Shown: one piece after another, positions 33,603 through 45,100 of the stretch | Numbering within the stretch: position 1 is the stretch's first letter | Layout of the letters: each line of letters starts with the position of its first letter | Origin: Marinicella marina | GTDB taxonomy: Bacteria > Pseudomonadota > Gammaproteobacteria > Xanthomonadales > Marinicellaceae | Reading direction: 5' to 3' | NCBI RefSeq assembly: GCF_030065545.1 | Contig: NZ_JASJNC010000006.1 | Span: forward strand, 1 to 64,000 | DNA: 64,000 bases | Position numbers and translations under genes: made by a program | Notes under the pieces: model-generated | The model's input: only the letters and a program-made list of their open reading frames with translations | The model's database searches: none | Told to the model about the DNA's origin: nothing

Positions 33603-36230
33603 ATGAAGCAAAAATTGATTTTATTGGCCTTGGTTATAGGCTTAACCATCGTCTCACAGTCATCATTGTCGCTTGGAATGGGCAAAATACAGGTGTATTC
33701 TGCCTTAAACGAACCACTGAGATCTAGCATAGACTTGATCACCAATGCCGAAGAAGAGCTGGGTGAACTTCAAGTCCAATTGGCCAGCAGTGCAGACTAC
33801 CAGAAAGTTGGATTAGATAAATCGTTTGTGCCAGCAAATATCATGGTTGCTTTCGATGAGGAAAATCCCTATCAAATCAATGTGACTTCCAATGGTCCTG
33901 TCACTGAACCCATTGTGAGTTTGCTGTTAGATGTGAATTGGAGTAACGGCCGAATTTTACGAGAATTTACCATATTGCTCGATCCACCGGTATATGAGTC
34001 GAGTAACGTCACCGCTGCATTGAATAATGATGTTGTGGTTGAACCCATAGTTGAATCGGAAGTCATTGAGCCTGTGGCTGAAGAAGAGGCGACTCCTGCT
34101 GAAGAAATTGCAACAGAGACTGTCACCTATACCAATGAAGATGTGGCTGAATATGAGCGCCCATCTGAGCAAGTCACAACAACTGAAATGTTGGCTACAA
34201 CCAACCCCGATTCAATAACGGTTCAAACCGGTGATACCTTATGGAGCATAGCCAATAACAATAAGGCCGGGGATTTAACCACCCATCAAATGGTTATGGC
34301 TATTTACAACGCCAACCCCAGTGCTTTCATCGACAACAACATCAACCAATTAATCAAGGGCAGCGAATTGAACTTGCCCGATGCGGATGATGCCAGAAAC
34401 ATTGCCTATTCTGAGGCACTGGAGCAGGTCAAGTCACACAACCAGTCATGGGCACCATCGAGCCAAGACTATAGTTCCATTCAAACTGAAACAGCAACAC
34501 AAGACAGTTATCAAGAGCCTGCCTCAAGCTTAGACTATGGCGTGCAATTATCAGGCAGTGACGCTGGTGATTCCGACAATGGTCAAAGCAATGCAGATGA
34601 AACTTCTGCTGAAGCTGCGATGGCAGCTGAAGAGGACTTGTTGACCACTGAATCAGAAAACAGTGAATTGAAAGAGCGTATTTCAGAGCTGGAAGAAATT
34701 GTTGATCAACAACAGGAAGTTTTAGAAATTGCAGATGATGGCTTGGCCAATTTGGAAAACCAATTGGAGCAAGCAGGTGAAGAAGTTGACGAAAATATAA
34801 ATGATAACTTAACCGTTGATAATGGTTCTGATGCAGCTGCCACAGCCGATGATGTTTGGGATACAGTTAATGATGACTCAGCCACCGAGGGTGAATTGAG
34901 TTTGGCAGTTGATGGTATCGATGATACCGCAGCTGAGCCAAACATTGAGGCCGATGATGCAGAGCAAGCCAGCACTGACAAACCAGTGACATCTTCCTCA
35001 ATTCCTGTGGTAAAACGCAAACCAGAACCTTCGTTTGTTGAAAAAGCCATGGGCTTTGTCATGGACAACCTGATGTGGTTATTGATTGGTCTGGTGGCAT
35101 TAATTGCGCTCTTGTTTGTACCAAAAATGTTGGGTGGCTCTGGCGACGATGAGGAAGAAGGAGGAAGTTTCCTTGATGACATCAAAGGCCGTGATAAACC
35201 AGAATCTGATGGCAGTGAAGATTCAGCTGACACTAAAATGAATCAACCGTTGATGGATGATACCAACCAAGCCGATGAATTTGAGTCAGATGAAGATGAT
35301 GTTTTGGCAGAATTGGACAGCAGTATTGACTTCGATGGGGATGATGGTGACACAAGCGATGAGGGTGACGAGTTCTCCAGTGACCTTGATGAAGAGATAG
35401 AAACAACCAAGGTTAAAGAAGATGATGGCTTTGATTTGGACGGCTTTTTGAATGACGATGATGACTTTGACAGTAACATGTCTGACACAGTTGATCATTC
35501 TGAAACTTTGGCTGGTGTGAACTTTGATGATGACGAGGACGCCAAAGTGGATGACGCTGAGGTCGAGTCTATGACAGAAGATCCTTCAGATGATGAAGCT
35601 GAGGACGATGCGGTTGAAGTCAAAGCAGATGACTTAGATGATTTTGATTTGGATGATTTTGAACTTGATGAAGCAGAAACCAATGATGCTGATGAAGACT
35701 CAACAGATGAAGCCGATGAAGTTTTGGCTGATTTAGAAAATGAGTTGGATGACATCATGTCTGACGGAGAAGATGATTCTAAAGACTCAAGTGATGAAGA
35801 TGCAGATGATTTCAGTTTTGATGATGAAGCCTTTGATTTTGATTTAGACGAGGAACTGGAAGAATTAGAGCAAGCAGATGACATCGAAACCAGTTTGGCA
35901 GATGAGGCTGTTGAAGCAGTCGCAGATGCTGTGAACGATACTTCAGAAGCAGCAGAAGATGAATTTAACAATATGCTGGATATTTCTGAAGAAGACAGTC
36001 AAGATAGTTTTGAGGATGATGATATGGAGTCTGGAGTGGATGATGAAATTGACCTGGGTCTAGAAGATCTGATGGAAGACGCTGATGCCATCAGCACCAA
36101 ATTAGATTTAGCCAAAGCCTACATAGAGATGGGTGATGCAGAAGGTGCTAAGAATTTGTTAGACGAAGTTTTTGCAGAGGGCAGTGAAGAACAGATTGCA
36201 GAAGCCAAAAACTTAATGGATAACATGTGA
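33603..36230 (+). CDS. fimV: FimV-like peptidoglycan-binding membrane protein with acidic region
   Basis: This 875-residue FimV/HubP-type inner-membrane protein organises cell poles and type IV pili. It starts with a signal peptide and the FimV N-terminal domain (GKIQVYSALNEPLRSSIDL). A LysM domain lies at about 204-258 (ITVQTGDTLWSIANN), then a coiled coil (ERISELEEIVDQQQEVLEI) and one transmembrane helix near 485-508. The cytoplasmic part (about 520-810) is an extreme Asp/Glu/Ser tract. The C-terminal FimV domain (about 820-875, LDLAKAYIEMGDAEGAKNLL) is intact. The pilM and pilN genes lie 27 kb away. A terminator follows. Confidence 0.93.
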   Translation: MKQKLILLALVIGLTIVSQSSLSLGMGKIQVYSALNEPLRSSIDLITNAEEELGELQVQLASSADYQKVGLDKSFVPANIMVAFDEENPYQINVTSNGPVTEPIVSLLLDVNWSNGRILREFTILLDPPVYESSNVTAALNNDVVVEPIVESEVIEPVAEEEATPAEEIATETVTYTNEDVAEYERPSEQVTTTEMLATTNPDSITVQTGDTLWSIANNNKAGDLTTHQMVMAIYNANPSAFIDNNINQLIKGSELNLPDADDARNIAYSEALEQVKSHNQSWAPSSQDYSSIQTETATQDSYQEPASSLDYGVQLSGSDAGDSDNGQSNADETSAEAAMAAEEDLLTTESENSELKERISELEEIVDQQQEVLEIADDGLANLENQLEQAGEEVDENINDNLTVDNGSDAAATADDVWDTVNDDSATEGELSLAVDGIDDTAAEPNIEADDAEQASTDKPVTSSSIPVVKRKPEPSFVEKAMGFVMDNLMWLLIGLVALIALLFVPKMLGGSGDDEEEGGSFLDDIKGRDKPESDGSEDSADTKMNQPLMDDTNQADEFESDEDDVLAELDSSIDFDGDDGDTSDEGDEFSSDLDEEIETTKVKEDDGFDLDGFLNDDDDFDSNMSDTVDHSETLAGVNFDDDEDAKVDDAEVESMTEDPSDDEAEDDAVEVKADDLDDFDLDDFELDEAETNDADEDSTDEADEVLADLENELDDIMSDGEDDSKDSSDEDADDFSFDDEAFDFDLDEELEELEQADDIETSLADEAVEAVADAVNDTSEAAEDEFNNMLDISEEDSQDSFEDDDMESGVDDEIDLGLEDLMEDADAISTKLDLAKAYIEMGDAEGAKNLLDEVFAEGSEEQIAEAKNLMDNM

Positions 36231-36282
36231 TGCAATGCAAGCGTTAAATTGAATGAAGCATTGACGACATTCATTTATAATA

Positions 36283-36310
36283 AGCCGGATTTTTTAATTC
36301 GGCTTTTTTT
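36283..36310 (+). terminator. Rho-independent terminator abutting the truA start
   Basis: AGCCG (36283-36287) pairs with CGGCT (36300-36304) and a T run follows to 36310. The next base is the first of the truA ATG, so the hairpin covers the place where a ribosome site would lie. Confidence 0.75.
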
Positions 36311-37078
36311 ATGCGCATAGCCTTTGGTGTTGAATATGATGGCCAACCTTTTTATGGCTTTCAAACTCAGAAACAAGAACCCACTGTTCAGTCATGTTTA
36401 GAAAAAGCAGTCAGCAAGGTGGCAAACCATCCAGTCAGGGTCATCTGTGCTGGACGCACCGACACTGGTGTCAGTGCCACCCAACAAATCATCCATTTTG
36501 AAACCACGGCAGTTCGCACTCCCAGACAATGGGTGCTGGGTGTCAACACCGCCATCCATGAGGGCGTATCGGTACTTTGGGCAAAACAGGTTGATGATAC
36601 ATTCCACGCTCGGTTTTCTGCCACCAGTCGCAGTTACCAATACCGTATTTTATGCCGCAAAGTGCGTCCGGCCATTAATCGTCATCAACTGACTTGGGTG
36701 TTGCCACCGCTGGATCATAAAAAAATGCATGAAGCCGCTCAGTATTTACTTGGTGAACATGATTTCAATGCCTTCCGTTCCAGTAAATGTCAGGCCAATA
36801 ATCCAGTGAGAACCATGCATGAAGCGCGTGTTTATCAGGTTGGGGATCATATCATTTGTGAATTCAGGGCCAACGCTTTTTTGCACCATATGATCAGAAA
36901 TATTGTTGGCACATTGCTTAAAGTAGGTAAAGCAGAGCGGCCTGTACAATGGGTTGAAGAGGTGTTGCTAGGTAAGGATCGCACCAAAGCAGGGATGACT
37001 GCACCACCTAATGGACTGATGTTTACTGGTGTCACGTATCCCCATTCCTATAGAGTCCCTCCAAATGAAACAGATTAA
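36311..37078 (+). CDS. truA: tRNA pseudouridine(38-40) synthase
   Basis: This 255-residue enzyme converts uridines 38-40 of tRNA anticodon stems to pseudouridine. The catalytic aspartate is in CAGRTDTGVSAT near 52 (usually RTDAGVHA, so two neighbours are changed), and the fold blocks RSYQYRI and FRANAFLHHMIRNIVGTLL are present. The start is unusual: no in-frame alternative lies upstream of ATG 36311, yet the bases before it are the T run of the fimV terminator, so no Shine-Dalgarno site exists. Translation may be leaderless or rely on read-through. Its 3' end overlaps trpF. Confidence 0.94.
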   Translation: MRIAFGVEYDGQPFYGFQTQKQEPTVQSCLEKAVSKVANHPVRVICAGRTDTGVSATQQIIHFETTAVRTPRQWVLGVNTAIHEGVSVLWAKQVDDTFHARFSATSRSYQYRILCRKVRPAINRHQLTWVLPPLDHKKMHEAAQYLLGEHDFNAFRSSKCQANNPVRTMHEARVYQVGDHIICEFRANAFLHHMIRNIVGTLLKVGKAERPVQWVEEVLLGKDRTKAGMTAPPNGLMFTGVTYPHSYRVPPNETD

Positions 37079-37697
37079 AGTTAAATTCTGTGGCTTAAAA
37101 AAGCACCATGAACTTCATTGGGCAGCAGAATCGGGTGCTGATGCAGTCGGTTTTGTATTGGTTGAAAAAAGTCCTCGTTATGTTGATATGGAGTTGGCCA
37201 AAGAACTTATTGATGCCGCCAAAAAAATGCAATTAATCACAGTGGTCTTATTTGCTGATCACCCAGCAGAATATGTCAATAAAGTGATTGATTCTTGTTA
37301 TCCAGATGTCTTACAGTTTCATGGTTTTGAGACGGCTGGGTTTTGTGAGCAGTTCAAACACCGTTATTGGAAGGCCATACCCATGCTCAGCACAGCTGAT
37401 TATCTCAGCTATTTTGACCAATACCCCAACGCCGAAGCTTTTTTGTTGGATACTTTTGGTAAACAGCAGTCGGGAGGTTCTGGACACGCTTTCGAGTGGT
37501 TCCAATTTCCTGAACAACACAAAGAAAAAATGATTTTAGCTGGTGGTTTACATGAAAACAACGTCGCCGATGCGATACTCTCAACTGGTGCCGAATTTAT
37601 TGATATCAGCAGTGGAATTGAAGAAATGAAAGGCGTAAAATCGGCCAATAAAATGATGTCTTTTATGCAACAAGTAAAAGCCATTGAAATAACATAA
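37065..37697 (+). CDS. trpF: Phosphoribosylanthranilate isomerase
   Basis: This 210-residue TIM-barrel enzyme catalyses the Amadori rearrangement of the tryptophan pathway. The catalytic cysteine is in VKFCGLKK near 8, the aspartate is in LDTFGKQQSGGSGHAFEW near 127, and the phosphate loop LAGGLHENNV is near 165. The start at 37065 overlaps the truA stop by 14 bases; a longer frame from 37029 is not needed. trpB follows 42 bases later. Confidence 0.94.
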   Translation: MKQIKVKFCGLKKHHELHWAAESGADAVGFVLVEKSPRYVDMELAKELIDAAKKMQLITVVLFADHPAEYVNKVIDSCYPDVLQFHGFETAGFCEQFKHRYWKAIPMLSTADYLSYFDQYPNAEAFLLDTFGKQQSGGSGHAFEWFQFPEQHKEKMILAGGLHENNVADAILSTGAEFIDISSGIEEMKGVKSANKMMSFMQQVKAIEIT

Positions 37698-37739
37698 AAA
37701 ACCACAATCATTATTAACATTAACAGAACTCACAGACCT

Positions 37740-38945
37740 ATGACCATAAAATACTCAGAATACCCAGATAGCAAAGGCCATTTTGGCCAATTTGGCGGCG
37801 TGTTTGCCAGTGAAACACTGATGCACTGTTTAGAGGAGCTCAACCAAGCCTATGCCCGTTTAAAACATGATCCTGAGTTTTTGGCTCAGTTCAATCAAGA
37901 TTTGGCTGATTATGTGGGACGCCCGTCTCCTTTGTATTTGGCCGAACGTTTAACCAAACATTCCGGTGGTGCCAATATATGGCTCAAACGTGAAGACTTA
38001 AACCACACTGGGGCGCATAAGATTAACAACACCGTAGGGCAGATTTTGCTGGCCAAGGCGATGGGCAAGAAACGCATCATTGCTGAAACCGGTGCTGGAC
38101 AGCATGGTGTTGCCACGGCAACAGTTTGTGCCCGTATGGGCTTGGAATGTGTGGTTTACATGGGCGAAGTTGATATCGAACGCCAAGCCATCAACGTTTA
38201 TCGGATGAAACTGATGGGTGCCGAGGTTCGCAGTGTCGATTCAGGCTCCAAAACATTGAAGGATGCATTGAACGAAGCGATGCGTGATTGGGTGACCAAC
38301 GTAGATGATACTTTTTATATCATAGGCACCGTGGCTGGACCTGATCCTTATCCGCAAATGGTTAGGGACTTCAATTCAGTCATCGGTAAAGAAACCAAGA
38401 AGCAATTTGCTGAAAAAGTTGGCGGCCTACCAGATGCTTTGGTGGCTTGTGTGGGCGGTGGTTCAAACGCCATTGGTTTATTTCACCCCTTTTTAGATGA
38501 TGAGTCAGTCGCTATTTATGGCGTTGAGGCTGGTGGATTGGGGCCTGAAACCAAAGAGCACGCTGCATCTATCACCGCAGGTAAAGTGGGTGTGTTGCAT
38601 GGCAACCGCACTTATGTCATGTCAGATAGCCAAGGACAAATCATAGAAACTCATTCTGTATCAGCGGGTTTGGATTATCCAGGCGTTGGTCCTGAGCATG
38701 CTTTCCTCAATGAAACAGGTCGAGCCAAGTACGTTACTATAAACGATGATGAAGCTTTGAAGGGTTTTCATGATTTAACCAGAATTGAGGGTATTCTGCC
38801 AGCATTAGAAACCGCGCATGCTGTGGCCTATGCGCAAAAGTTAGCTGCAACCATGCAACCCGGTCAAAATATCATCGTGAATTTATCTGGACGTGGCGAC
38901 AAAGACGTCCACACCATTGCTGCAATTGAAGGGGTGATGGTATGA
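37740..38945 (+). CDS. trpB: Tryptophan synthase beta chain
   Basis: This 401-residue PLP enzyme joins indole to serine to form tryptophan. The lysine that binds PLP is in [11 protein letters not shown] near 94, and the phosphate-binding GGGSNAIG lies near 240. All major TrpB blocks are intact ([27 protein letters not shown]). The length is standard. It ends four bases inside trpA (ATGA overlap), the usual arrangement for a stoichiometric complex. Confidence 0.97.
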   Translation: MTIKYSEYPDSKGHFGQFGGVFASETLMHCLEELNQAYARLKHDPEFLAQFNQDLADYVGRPSPLYLAERLTKHSGGANIWLKREDLNHTGAHKINNTVGQILLAKAMGKKRIIAETGAGQHGVATATVCARMGLECVVYMGEVDIERQAINVYRMKLMGAEVRSVDSGSKTLKDALNEAMRDWVTNVDDTFYIIGTVAGPDPYPQMVRDFNSVIGKETKKQFAEKVGGLPDALVACVGGGSNAIGLFHPFLDDESVAIYGVEAGGLGPETKEHAASITAGKVGVLHGNRTYVMSDSQGQIIETHSVSAGLDYPGVGPEHAFLNETGRAKYVTINDDEALKGFHDLTRIEGILPALETAHAVAYAQKLAATMQPGQNIIVNLSGRGDKDVHTIAAIEGVMV

Positions 38946-39739
38946 GCCGTTTGTTACAGACATTCAGAGATTTGGATAATAAAAAAGCGCTGATCCCTTT
39001 TGTGACTGCTGGCTATCCACATCCTCACTTGACAGTTGATATCATGCACGAGTTGGTACGCCAAGGCGCCGACGTGATTGAACTGGGAATGCCTTTTTCA
39101 GACCCTATGGCCGATGGACCAGTGATTCAAAAATCATCTGAATCAGCCATTAAACAAGGCATAGGTATTGAAAAAACCATAGATTTGGTCAAACAATTCC
39201 GCCAACAAAACAACAGCACGCCAGTGGTGTTGATGGGTTACCTCAATCCAGTGGAATGTATGGGCCACGATCATTTTGTCTCAGCAGCCAAATCAGCGGG
39301 TGTTGATGCGCTTTTATTGGTTGATAGTCCACCTGAAGAGTCTTCAGATATCCTGCAGCAATTGAAAACCAATCAGTTAGAGCAAATATTTTTAATCGCT
39401 CCAACCACCACTGAAAAGCGCATGACGATGATTTGTGAACATGCCTCAGGTTTTGTTTATTACGTTGCTTTGAAGGGCGTTACAGGTTCCGCTGACTTGG
39501 ATGCTGATTCAGTTAATGCAGACATCAAAAAGATCAAACAACACACGGATTTACCTGTAGCTGTGGGCTTTGGTGTCAAAGACGCGGCATCTGCTGTTGC
39601 GGTGGCAGAAGTGGCAGATGCGGTGGTGATAGGCAGCGCGTTGGTCTCTGCTTTAGGTGATTGTGATGATGCTGCAACTGCAGCTAAAGTCATTGCTGAT
39701 TTCATCAAACCTATCAGAACGGCATTAGATTCGTTATAA
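38942..39739 (+). CDS. trpA: Tryptophan synthase alpha chain
   Basis: This 265-residue TIM-barrel enzyme splits indole-3-glycerol phosphate and passes indole to TrpB. The signature [20 protein letters not shown] contains the two catalytic acids (Glu near 48, Asp near 59), and [11 protein letters not shown] and FGVKDAASA are conserved. It overlaps trpB by four bases. The gap to accD is 36 bases, so the tryptophan and lipid genes are likely one transcript. Confidence 0.97.
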   Translation: MSRLLQTFRDLDNKKALIPFVTAGYPHPHLTVDIMHELVRQGADVIELGMPFSDPMADGPVIQKSSESAIKQGIGIEKTIDLVKQFRQQNNSTPVVLMGYLNPVECMGHDHFVSAAKSAGVDALLLVDSPPEESSDILQQLKTNQLEQIFLIAPTTTEKRMTMICEHASGFVYYVALKGVTGSADLDADSVNADIKKIKQHTDLPVAVGFGVKDAASAVAVAEVADAVVIGSALVSALGDCDDAATAAKVIADFIKPIRTALDSL

Positions 39740-39775
39740 TCAACGGCCAAATTAGAAAAACTTTGTGGGGTTTCA

Positions 39776-40714
39776 ATGAGCTGGTTCCAAAAAATAATGT
39801 CATCGCGTATTCGCACCGAAGGCGGTAACAAGAAAAAGAACATACCGGAAGGTTTGTGGGGAAAGTGCAAATCTTGTGAGGCTGTTTTGTACCAACCAGA
39901 ATCATTAAAACAAGGTAAGGTTTGCCCCAAATGTGGCCACCATGATTCTCTGTCAGGTCGTGATCGAATTGAGTTTTTTCTTGATGATGCGCCAATAGAA
40001 GAAATTGCAGCCAACGTCAAGCCAGAAGACCCATTAAAGTTCAAAGACAGTAAGAAATACAAAGACCGCATTGTGGCCACGCAAAAAAGCACTGGCGAAA
40101 ATGACGCTTTGGTGGCGGTAAAAGGCCAGCTTAAGGGGCGTGATGTGGTAGTCACAGCCTTTGATTTTAAATACATGGGTGGATCCATGGGATCAGTGGT
40201 GGGTGAGAAATTTGTCCGTGCCGCACATCTGGCCCTGGAACAAGGTTTGCCTTTGATAAATTTTGCAGCATCTGGTGGCGCCAGAATGCAAGAGTCTCTG
40301 TTTTCGCTGATGCAAATGTCGAAAACTGCTGCGGCCCTTAAACGCATGAAAATGGCGGGTTTGCCATATATTTCGGTGTTAACTAACCCAACCACAGGTG
40401 GCGTATCGGCTTCGTTGGCGATGTTGGGTGACATCAACATTGCAGAGCCCAATGCCTTGATTTGTTTTGCTGGACCTCGGGTGATTGAACAAACTGTTCG
40501 TGAGACCCTCCCAGAGGGTTTCCAACGCAGTGAGTTTTTATTAGAAAAAGGGGCAATTGATATGATAGTGACTCGCCATGATTTGAGCGATCGCATTGCT
40601 CAGATACTGGATTTATTGAAGCCATTGCCTCAAGCAGCTGTTCTGACCGATGAATCAGCCGTTGAACCAGATGAAATCATTGTGGCCGATGACCACCCCA
40701 AAGGGACAGAATAA
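39776..40714 (+). CDS. accD: Acetyl-CoA carboxylase carboxyltransferase beta subunit
   Basis: This 312-residue subunit of the carboxyltransferase makes malonyl-CoA together with AccA. The zinc ribbon (CKSC ... CPKCGHH, about 32-54) and the carboxyltransferase blocks [15 protein letters not shown] and [16 protein letters not shown] are intact. The C-terminus overlaps the folC start by 26 bases. The accD-folC pair is conserved in gammaproteobacteria. The start ATG at 39776 is preceded by a weak GGGGTTTC. Confidence 0.96.
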   Translation: MSWFQKIMSSRIRTEGGNKKKNIPEGLWGKCKSCEAVLYQPESLKQGKVCPKCGHHDSLSGRDRIEFFLDDAPIEEIAANVKPEDPLKFKDSKKYKDRIVATQKSTGENDALVAVKGQLKGRDVVVTAFDFKYMGGSMGSVVGEKFVRAAHLALEQGLPLINFAASGGARMQESLFSLMQMSKTAAALKRMKMAGLPYISVLTNPTTGGVSASLAMLGDINIAEPNALICFAGPRVIEQTVRETLPEGFQRSEFLLEKGAIDMIVTRHDLSDRIAQILDLLKPLPQAAVLTDESAVEPDEIIVADDHPKGTE

Positions 40715-41960
40715 AACGTCTGCGAAATCAGCCCTAGCAATCAAACTAGACGAGCTGAATCAATATAAGATTGATTTGGGCCTGGACCGTTTGCAGCTGG
40801 TCATTGAGCAATTAGCCATAGCCTCTGAGCTACCACAAATCATCACTGTGGGGGGTACCAATGGCAAAGGTTCTACTGTTGCCGCAATCTGCTCCTTACT
40901 GAAAACCCAGAACAAAACATACGGTGCTTTCACTTCTCCACACTTGTTTAAATTCAATGAGCGCATTGAGGTCAATGATACCCTGGCAACAGATGATGAA
41001 ATCCTCAAAGCATTCAACACAATAGATGAGGCCAAGGGAACCATCAATTTATCTTATTTCGAGTATGCTTTTTTAGCTGCTCTGTTGGTGTTTATTGAGC
41101 ATCGAGTGGAAGTGATGGTGCTTGAAGTTGGGCTGGGTGGCAGACTGGACGCCACCAACGTTCTGGATGCCGACGCTTGCGTTATCACCACTGTGGACTT
41201 AGACCACACACAATGGTTGGGTGATACCATCGAGGCCATTGCCATGGAGAAGGCCGGTATCATGCGTGCTGAAAAGCCGATTATTTTTGGTGCAAGTAAC
41301 ACCCCAACAGCGATCATTGAACAAGCCGAAAGCATTGGAGCCAGACTCTATCAACAGGGTATTGATTATCAGCTGGCAATGACAGATGTGGGTTTTGATT
41401 ATGTTCAGTCTGACCGGCGTTTTACTGGTCTAAATAAACCCCAGTTGTTGGGTGATTACCAAATCCAAAATTTTGCCTCGGCTTTGACTGTATTGATCAC
41501 TTTGGGTTATGAGTTCAATACCAAGCAGTTGAACCATGCGCTGTCATCATGGCATATCAATGGCAGACTGCAAATCATGAACAATAAGCCACTGGTGGTG
41601 GCTGACGTGGCGCATAACCGACAATCTGCGCAACAATTGGCCAAATATTTACATGATCATCCCGTTGCGGGACAGACCCGGGCTGTTTTTTCAGTATTGG
41701 CTGATAAAAACTTGGCATCATGGCTGGGTGAGTTGGTAGGTGAATTCAGTCATTGGTTGATTTTTCCATTAAACAACCAAAGAGCCATGCCAATCGATGA
41801 ATTGAAGATTACTCTAGCAGATGATGTGGGGGTGTTGTCACAGTTTGAAGATGGTGAAACGGCACTGCAGGCAGCCAAGTCGCTGTCAGATGTCAATGAT
41901 AGGATTGTCGTATTTGGTTCTTTCCACGTTCTGGAGGAAGTTTTTTCCAGCGACCTGTAA
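40689..41960 (+). CDS. folC: Dihydrofolate/folylpolyglutamate synthase
   Basis: This 423-residue Mur-ligase-type enzyme adds glutamate to dihydropteroate and folates. The P-loop [15 protein letters not shown] is near 53. [17 protein letters not shown] and the ATP-binding histidine region [14 protein letters not shown] follow near 145-175. The start at [15 protein letters not shown] (40689) lies inside accD; a longer frame from 40650 is less likely. It is followed by a shared terminator. Confidence 0.93.
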   Translation: MTTPKGQNKTSAKSALAIKLDELNQYKIDLGLDRLQLVIEQLAIASELPQIITVGGTNGKGSTVAAICSLLKTQNKTYGAFTSPHLFKFNERIEVNDTLATDDEILKAFNTIDEAKGTINLSYFEYAFLAALLVFIEHRVEVMVLEVGLGGRLDATNVLDADACVITTVDLDHTQWLGDTIEAIAMEKAGIMRAEKPIIFGASNTPTAIIEQAESIGARLYQQGIDYQLAMTDVGFDYVQSDRRFTGLNKPQLLGDYQIQNFASALTVLITLGYEFNTKQLNHALSSWHINGRLQIMNNKPLVVADVAHNRQSAQQLAKYLHDHPVAGQTRAVFSVLADKNLASWLGELVGEFSHWLIFPLNNQRAMPIDELKITLADDVGVLSQFEDGETALQAAKSLSDVNDRIVVFGSFHVLEEVFSSDL

Positions 41961-42058
41961 CTGGCAGATGAATTAACTTTGTCCCTGATTCCATAATAAG
42001 AGCTCTGCTCGAACCATGATTCCAACCCTGTTGTGGTTTTATTGACCGGAAATAAAAA

Positions 42059-42084
42059 AACCGCTGACTTTACAGACAGCGGTT
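42059..42084. terminator. Terminator shared by folC and the subtilase gene
   Basis: AACCGCTG (42059-42066) pairs with CAGCGGTT (42077-42084). On the minus strand a run of seven T follows directly, and on the plus strand a shorter TT. It ends the subtilase transcript and probably that of folC. Confidence 0.85.
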
Positions 42085-42112
42085 TTGTAAACACAGATCT
42101 TCAACTCAAAAA

Positions 42113-45100
42113 TCAGTTACAGCTACCGTATGTGATGACATCATTGTAGTTGATTTGATCAATATAAAAGCCTTCCTCTTCATAACCGGGATCAGTTGAA
42201 AAGCTCCATCTGATTAATACCGACTCGCCTGAGTATGCTGATAAGTCATGAGCAAATGGATCGAAGCCTGAAGAAGCGCCACCAAAGGCGCCTTGGGAGG
42301 CTGGGTAGCCACAGGCGTTGATGGGTGGGTTCAATGTTTCGCTGAAGTCACTGGGGTAACCGCCGACAGGTGGTAAGTCACTCCAGTTGTTGCCGCCATC
42401 AGTTGATATTTCAACCACCACACCATCCCATTCTGCCTCAATCTGGTACCAAGCTTGGTAATCAATACTGGGTGAGCCAGAGGCGGGTATTTCAATCAAT
42501 GGTGAAACCATACGCGCGCAGGTGTTTGATGTATAAGTTGATGCGCCTTCAAAGGTGCTGCGATAACTCAGTGTGCCATTGCTGGCACGGTCATTGGATA
42601 CCGACCAAGTGCCTGATAAGTTCATTAGTAAGCTGTTATCAACATCGTCGCTGAAAGTGCCAACACTGCCGGTTGGTGTTCCCAGTGCGGTTGCAGCCAG
42701 TTCTGGCGATAAATCAGCAGCGTTGCCGTTGTTGACTGCCTCAATGCGATAGAAGTAGGGCACATCGGCATCCGCTGATGAGTCACTGTAACTGGTGGCA
42801 TTGGTAACAGTGTCAAGTAAGCTGGTGGCATCAGCCACAAAATTATGATTTGTGGAGCGATAGATGTTGTAGCTGACATCAGAGACGGTCGGACAATTGC
42901 TCACAGCACTGGGCCAAGTGAGTCCAATGCTGCAACTGGCATTGACATTGTTGTCTATGGCTGATGCGTTGGCGTTGAATGCTGGAGGCAGCAGACAGGC
43001 CTGATCAGATGTGATATCAACACAGTTAGAGTAGGGACTGACAAAACCGCTGTTTACGGCACGAACTTGATAGGCGTACTCGTAACCACCGGTGGTCTCA
43101 CTGTCGATAAATGCAGTTCCTATTTCGCTGCCAATGTAACGCATGGTTCCTGGCTCCATCGAAGCACAGGTGCCGTTACTGCGATAGATTTCATAACTGC
43201 TGGCATTGTTGAGGCTGTCCCAATTCAAGCCGATTCCAGTGGTGCCCAGGTCCGTGGCAATCAGGTTTGTTGGCAGGTCTGAATCAAACCCGTTGCTGAA
43301 AATTAAATCAGCCGCATTCAACTCTGGCGTATCTAAATCACCCGAAACCACCAATGCAAATCCTTGTTGATCAGAACCTAAGGTGCCATCACCTGGGATG
43401 TTGGTGGCATCCACTGTGATTTGATAAGCACCTCCAGTGGGGCTGGTGAAACGCACTTGCTCGACATTGTTGATGGCATCAGCAGAGCCGCCTGTGGTTG
43501 ATTCTGAGCCACTGAAGCGATTACCTAGATAGGTGCCATCTGGTGTGGTCACACTCAAGTCCAGGTTGTTAACCAAGGTCACGCCTGAACCCGTTGGACC
43601 AGATAAATCATACCAAGCCAATGTGGCTCGAAATTCCTCGCCAGGATTTACCACAACCTCAAAATCGAGACTGTCACCCGTGTTTAAACCACTGTCATGG
43701 GTTACATCCCAGAACCTAAAGAATCTCTGATCACCGGCAAAATGCAAGGTGTTTTCTAACCAAACTTTACCCCAACCGGCTCGGTTGGAGAAAAAGCCAA
43801 CATCGGTGTTGGTTCCGTTGAGTAGCATGGCTTTCATCAATTGACCGCTGGGAGTGTAGCTGTCATTGCTGTTTTTGATGCCAGTTGGATAAAAACCATC
43901 CGTAAAATATTGGCGTAATAAGGCTGTAGCACCTGCGGTAATGGGTGTGGCCATTGAGGTGCCGCTGGTGGAACGTCGAGAGGGTGCATCTATGGCGTTT
44001 GAATTATTGCTGTCGCCAGCTGCCGAACCAATTGAAGTTCCTGTGGCAGAAATGTCTGGTTTTAAGCGACCATCATCTGTGGGTCCGCCATTTGAATAAC
44101 TGGCCACGGCGTCGCTGTCACCATGGTTCAAAGCGCCAACAGTTAAGCCGTTCTTTGAGTTGCCAGGTGAGCTGGTGGTACCACTGAATCCATCATCATT
44201 GCCTGCCGCAAACAGGATAATCATGTTATCCAAATCACGCAATGAGTCATCCAGGTTTTTATCAGATGAGACGTATTCACCAAAAGTTGAGGCACCGTAG
44301 CTGTTGGAATGGATTTTGGCCCCAGCATCATAAGCTTGTTGCCACATCGGCGATGATCCAGAACCGGTTAAACCAGCATTGCTACCTATGTCTTGGAATA
44401 ATATTTGTGCATTGGGTGCCATACCATCATCATTGTCATAACCAGAGGAGGTGGGGGATGAGGTGCTTGGCGCCGGAGATTCACAGCTGCCAACACAGTC
44501 CTCTCTGTCTCCAGCAACTGAACCAGCAACGTGGGTGCCATGATAGGTGCCGTTGTCATAGGCGGTGGCGCCTGGCATGGTCCAATATGCGATGACTTTG
44601 TTGTTGGGGTATAAGGTGCCTAACAAGGGTGGAAACACACCTTCGGCATCGGTGATTGCGGTATTGACGCCACTGCCGTTATCATAATTAACAAACCAAT
44701 CTTCATTCCGGTCTAATCCAGAATCAGCCACACCAACAATTTGGCCTGTGCCGAAAATGCCTTGATCGAATATAGGTGTATTTGTCGGTCGATACAGGCT
44801 GCCTGAACCGCCAGAGGGGCCTGCCGCTTGCACCGCAGAGACGGCCTCGGTGTTGAGGAATTTTTCAGCACGATAAATATTGATCCATTGAATGCCCTCA
44901 GCAGCTGCCAGTACATCAAGTGCCTGATTCAATTCAGTGGCTGCAACATCAAGTGCAATTTCGCCGCTGTTATCAGGGGCATTGGTGTTAATGAAGCTGG
45001 CATTGGGCAGTGATTTTCTGACCAAATTTTTTAATTGACTGGCATCGTAATCTTTGAACGCCCTGACCGTAATAGGGTAACTGCTGAGTGCTACTCTTTG

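Noticed and set aside
34706-35971. Minus-strand serine-rich open frames opposite fimV
   Set aside because: They are the reverse reading of Asp/Glu codons in the acidic tract, which yields Ser-rich frames without stops.
39460-40596. Long minus-strand open frame across trpA and accD (378 codons)
   Set aside because: It lies wholly antisense to two strongly conserved genes, has no family resemblance and no ribosome site.
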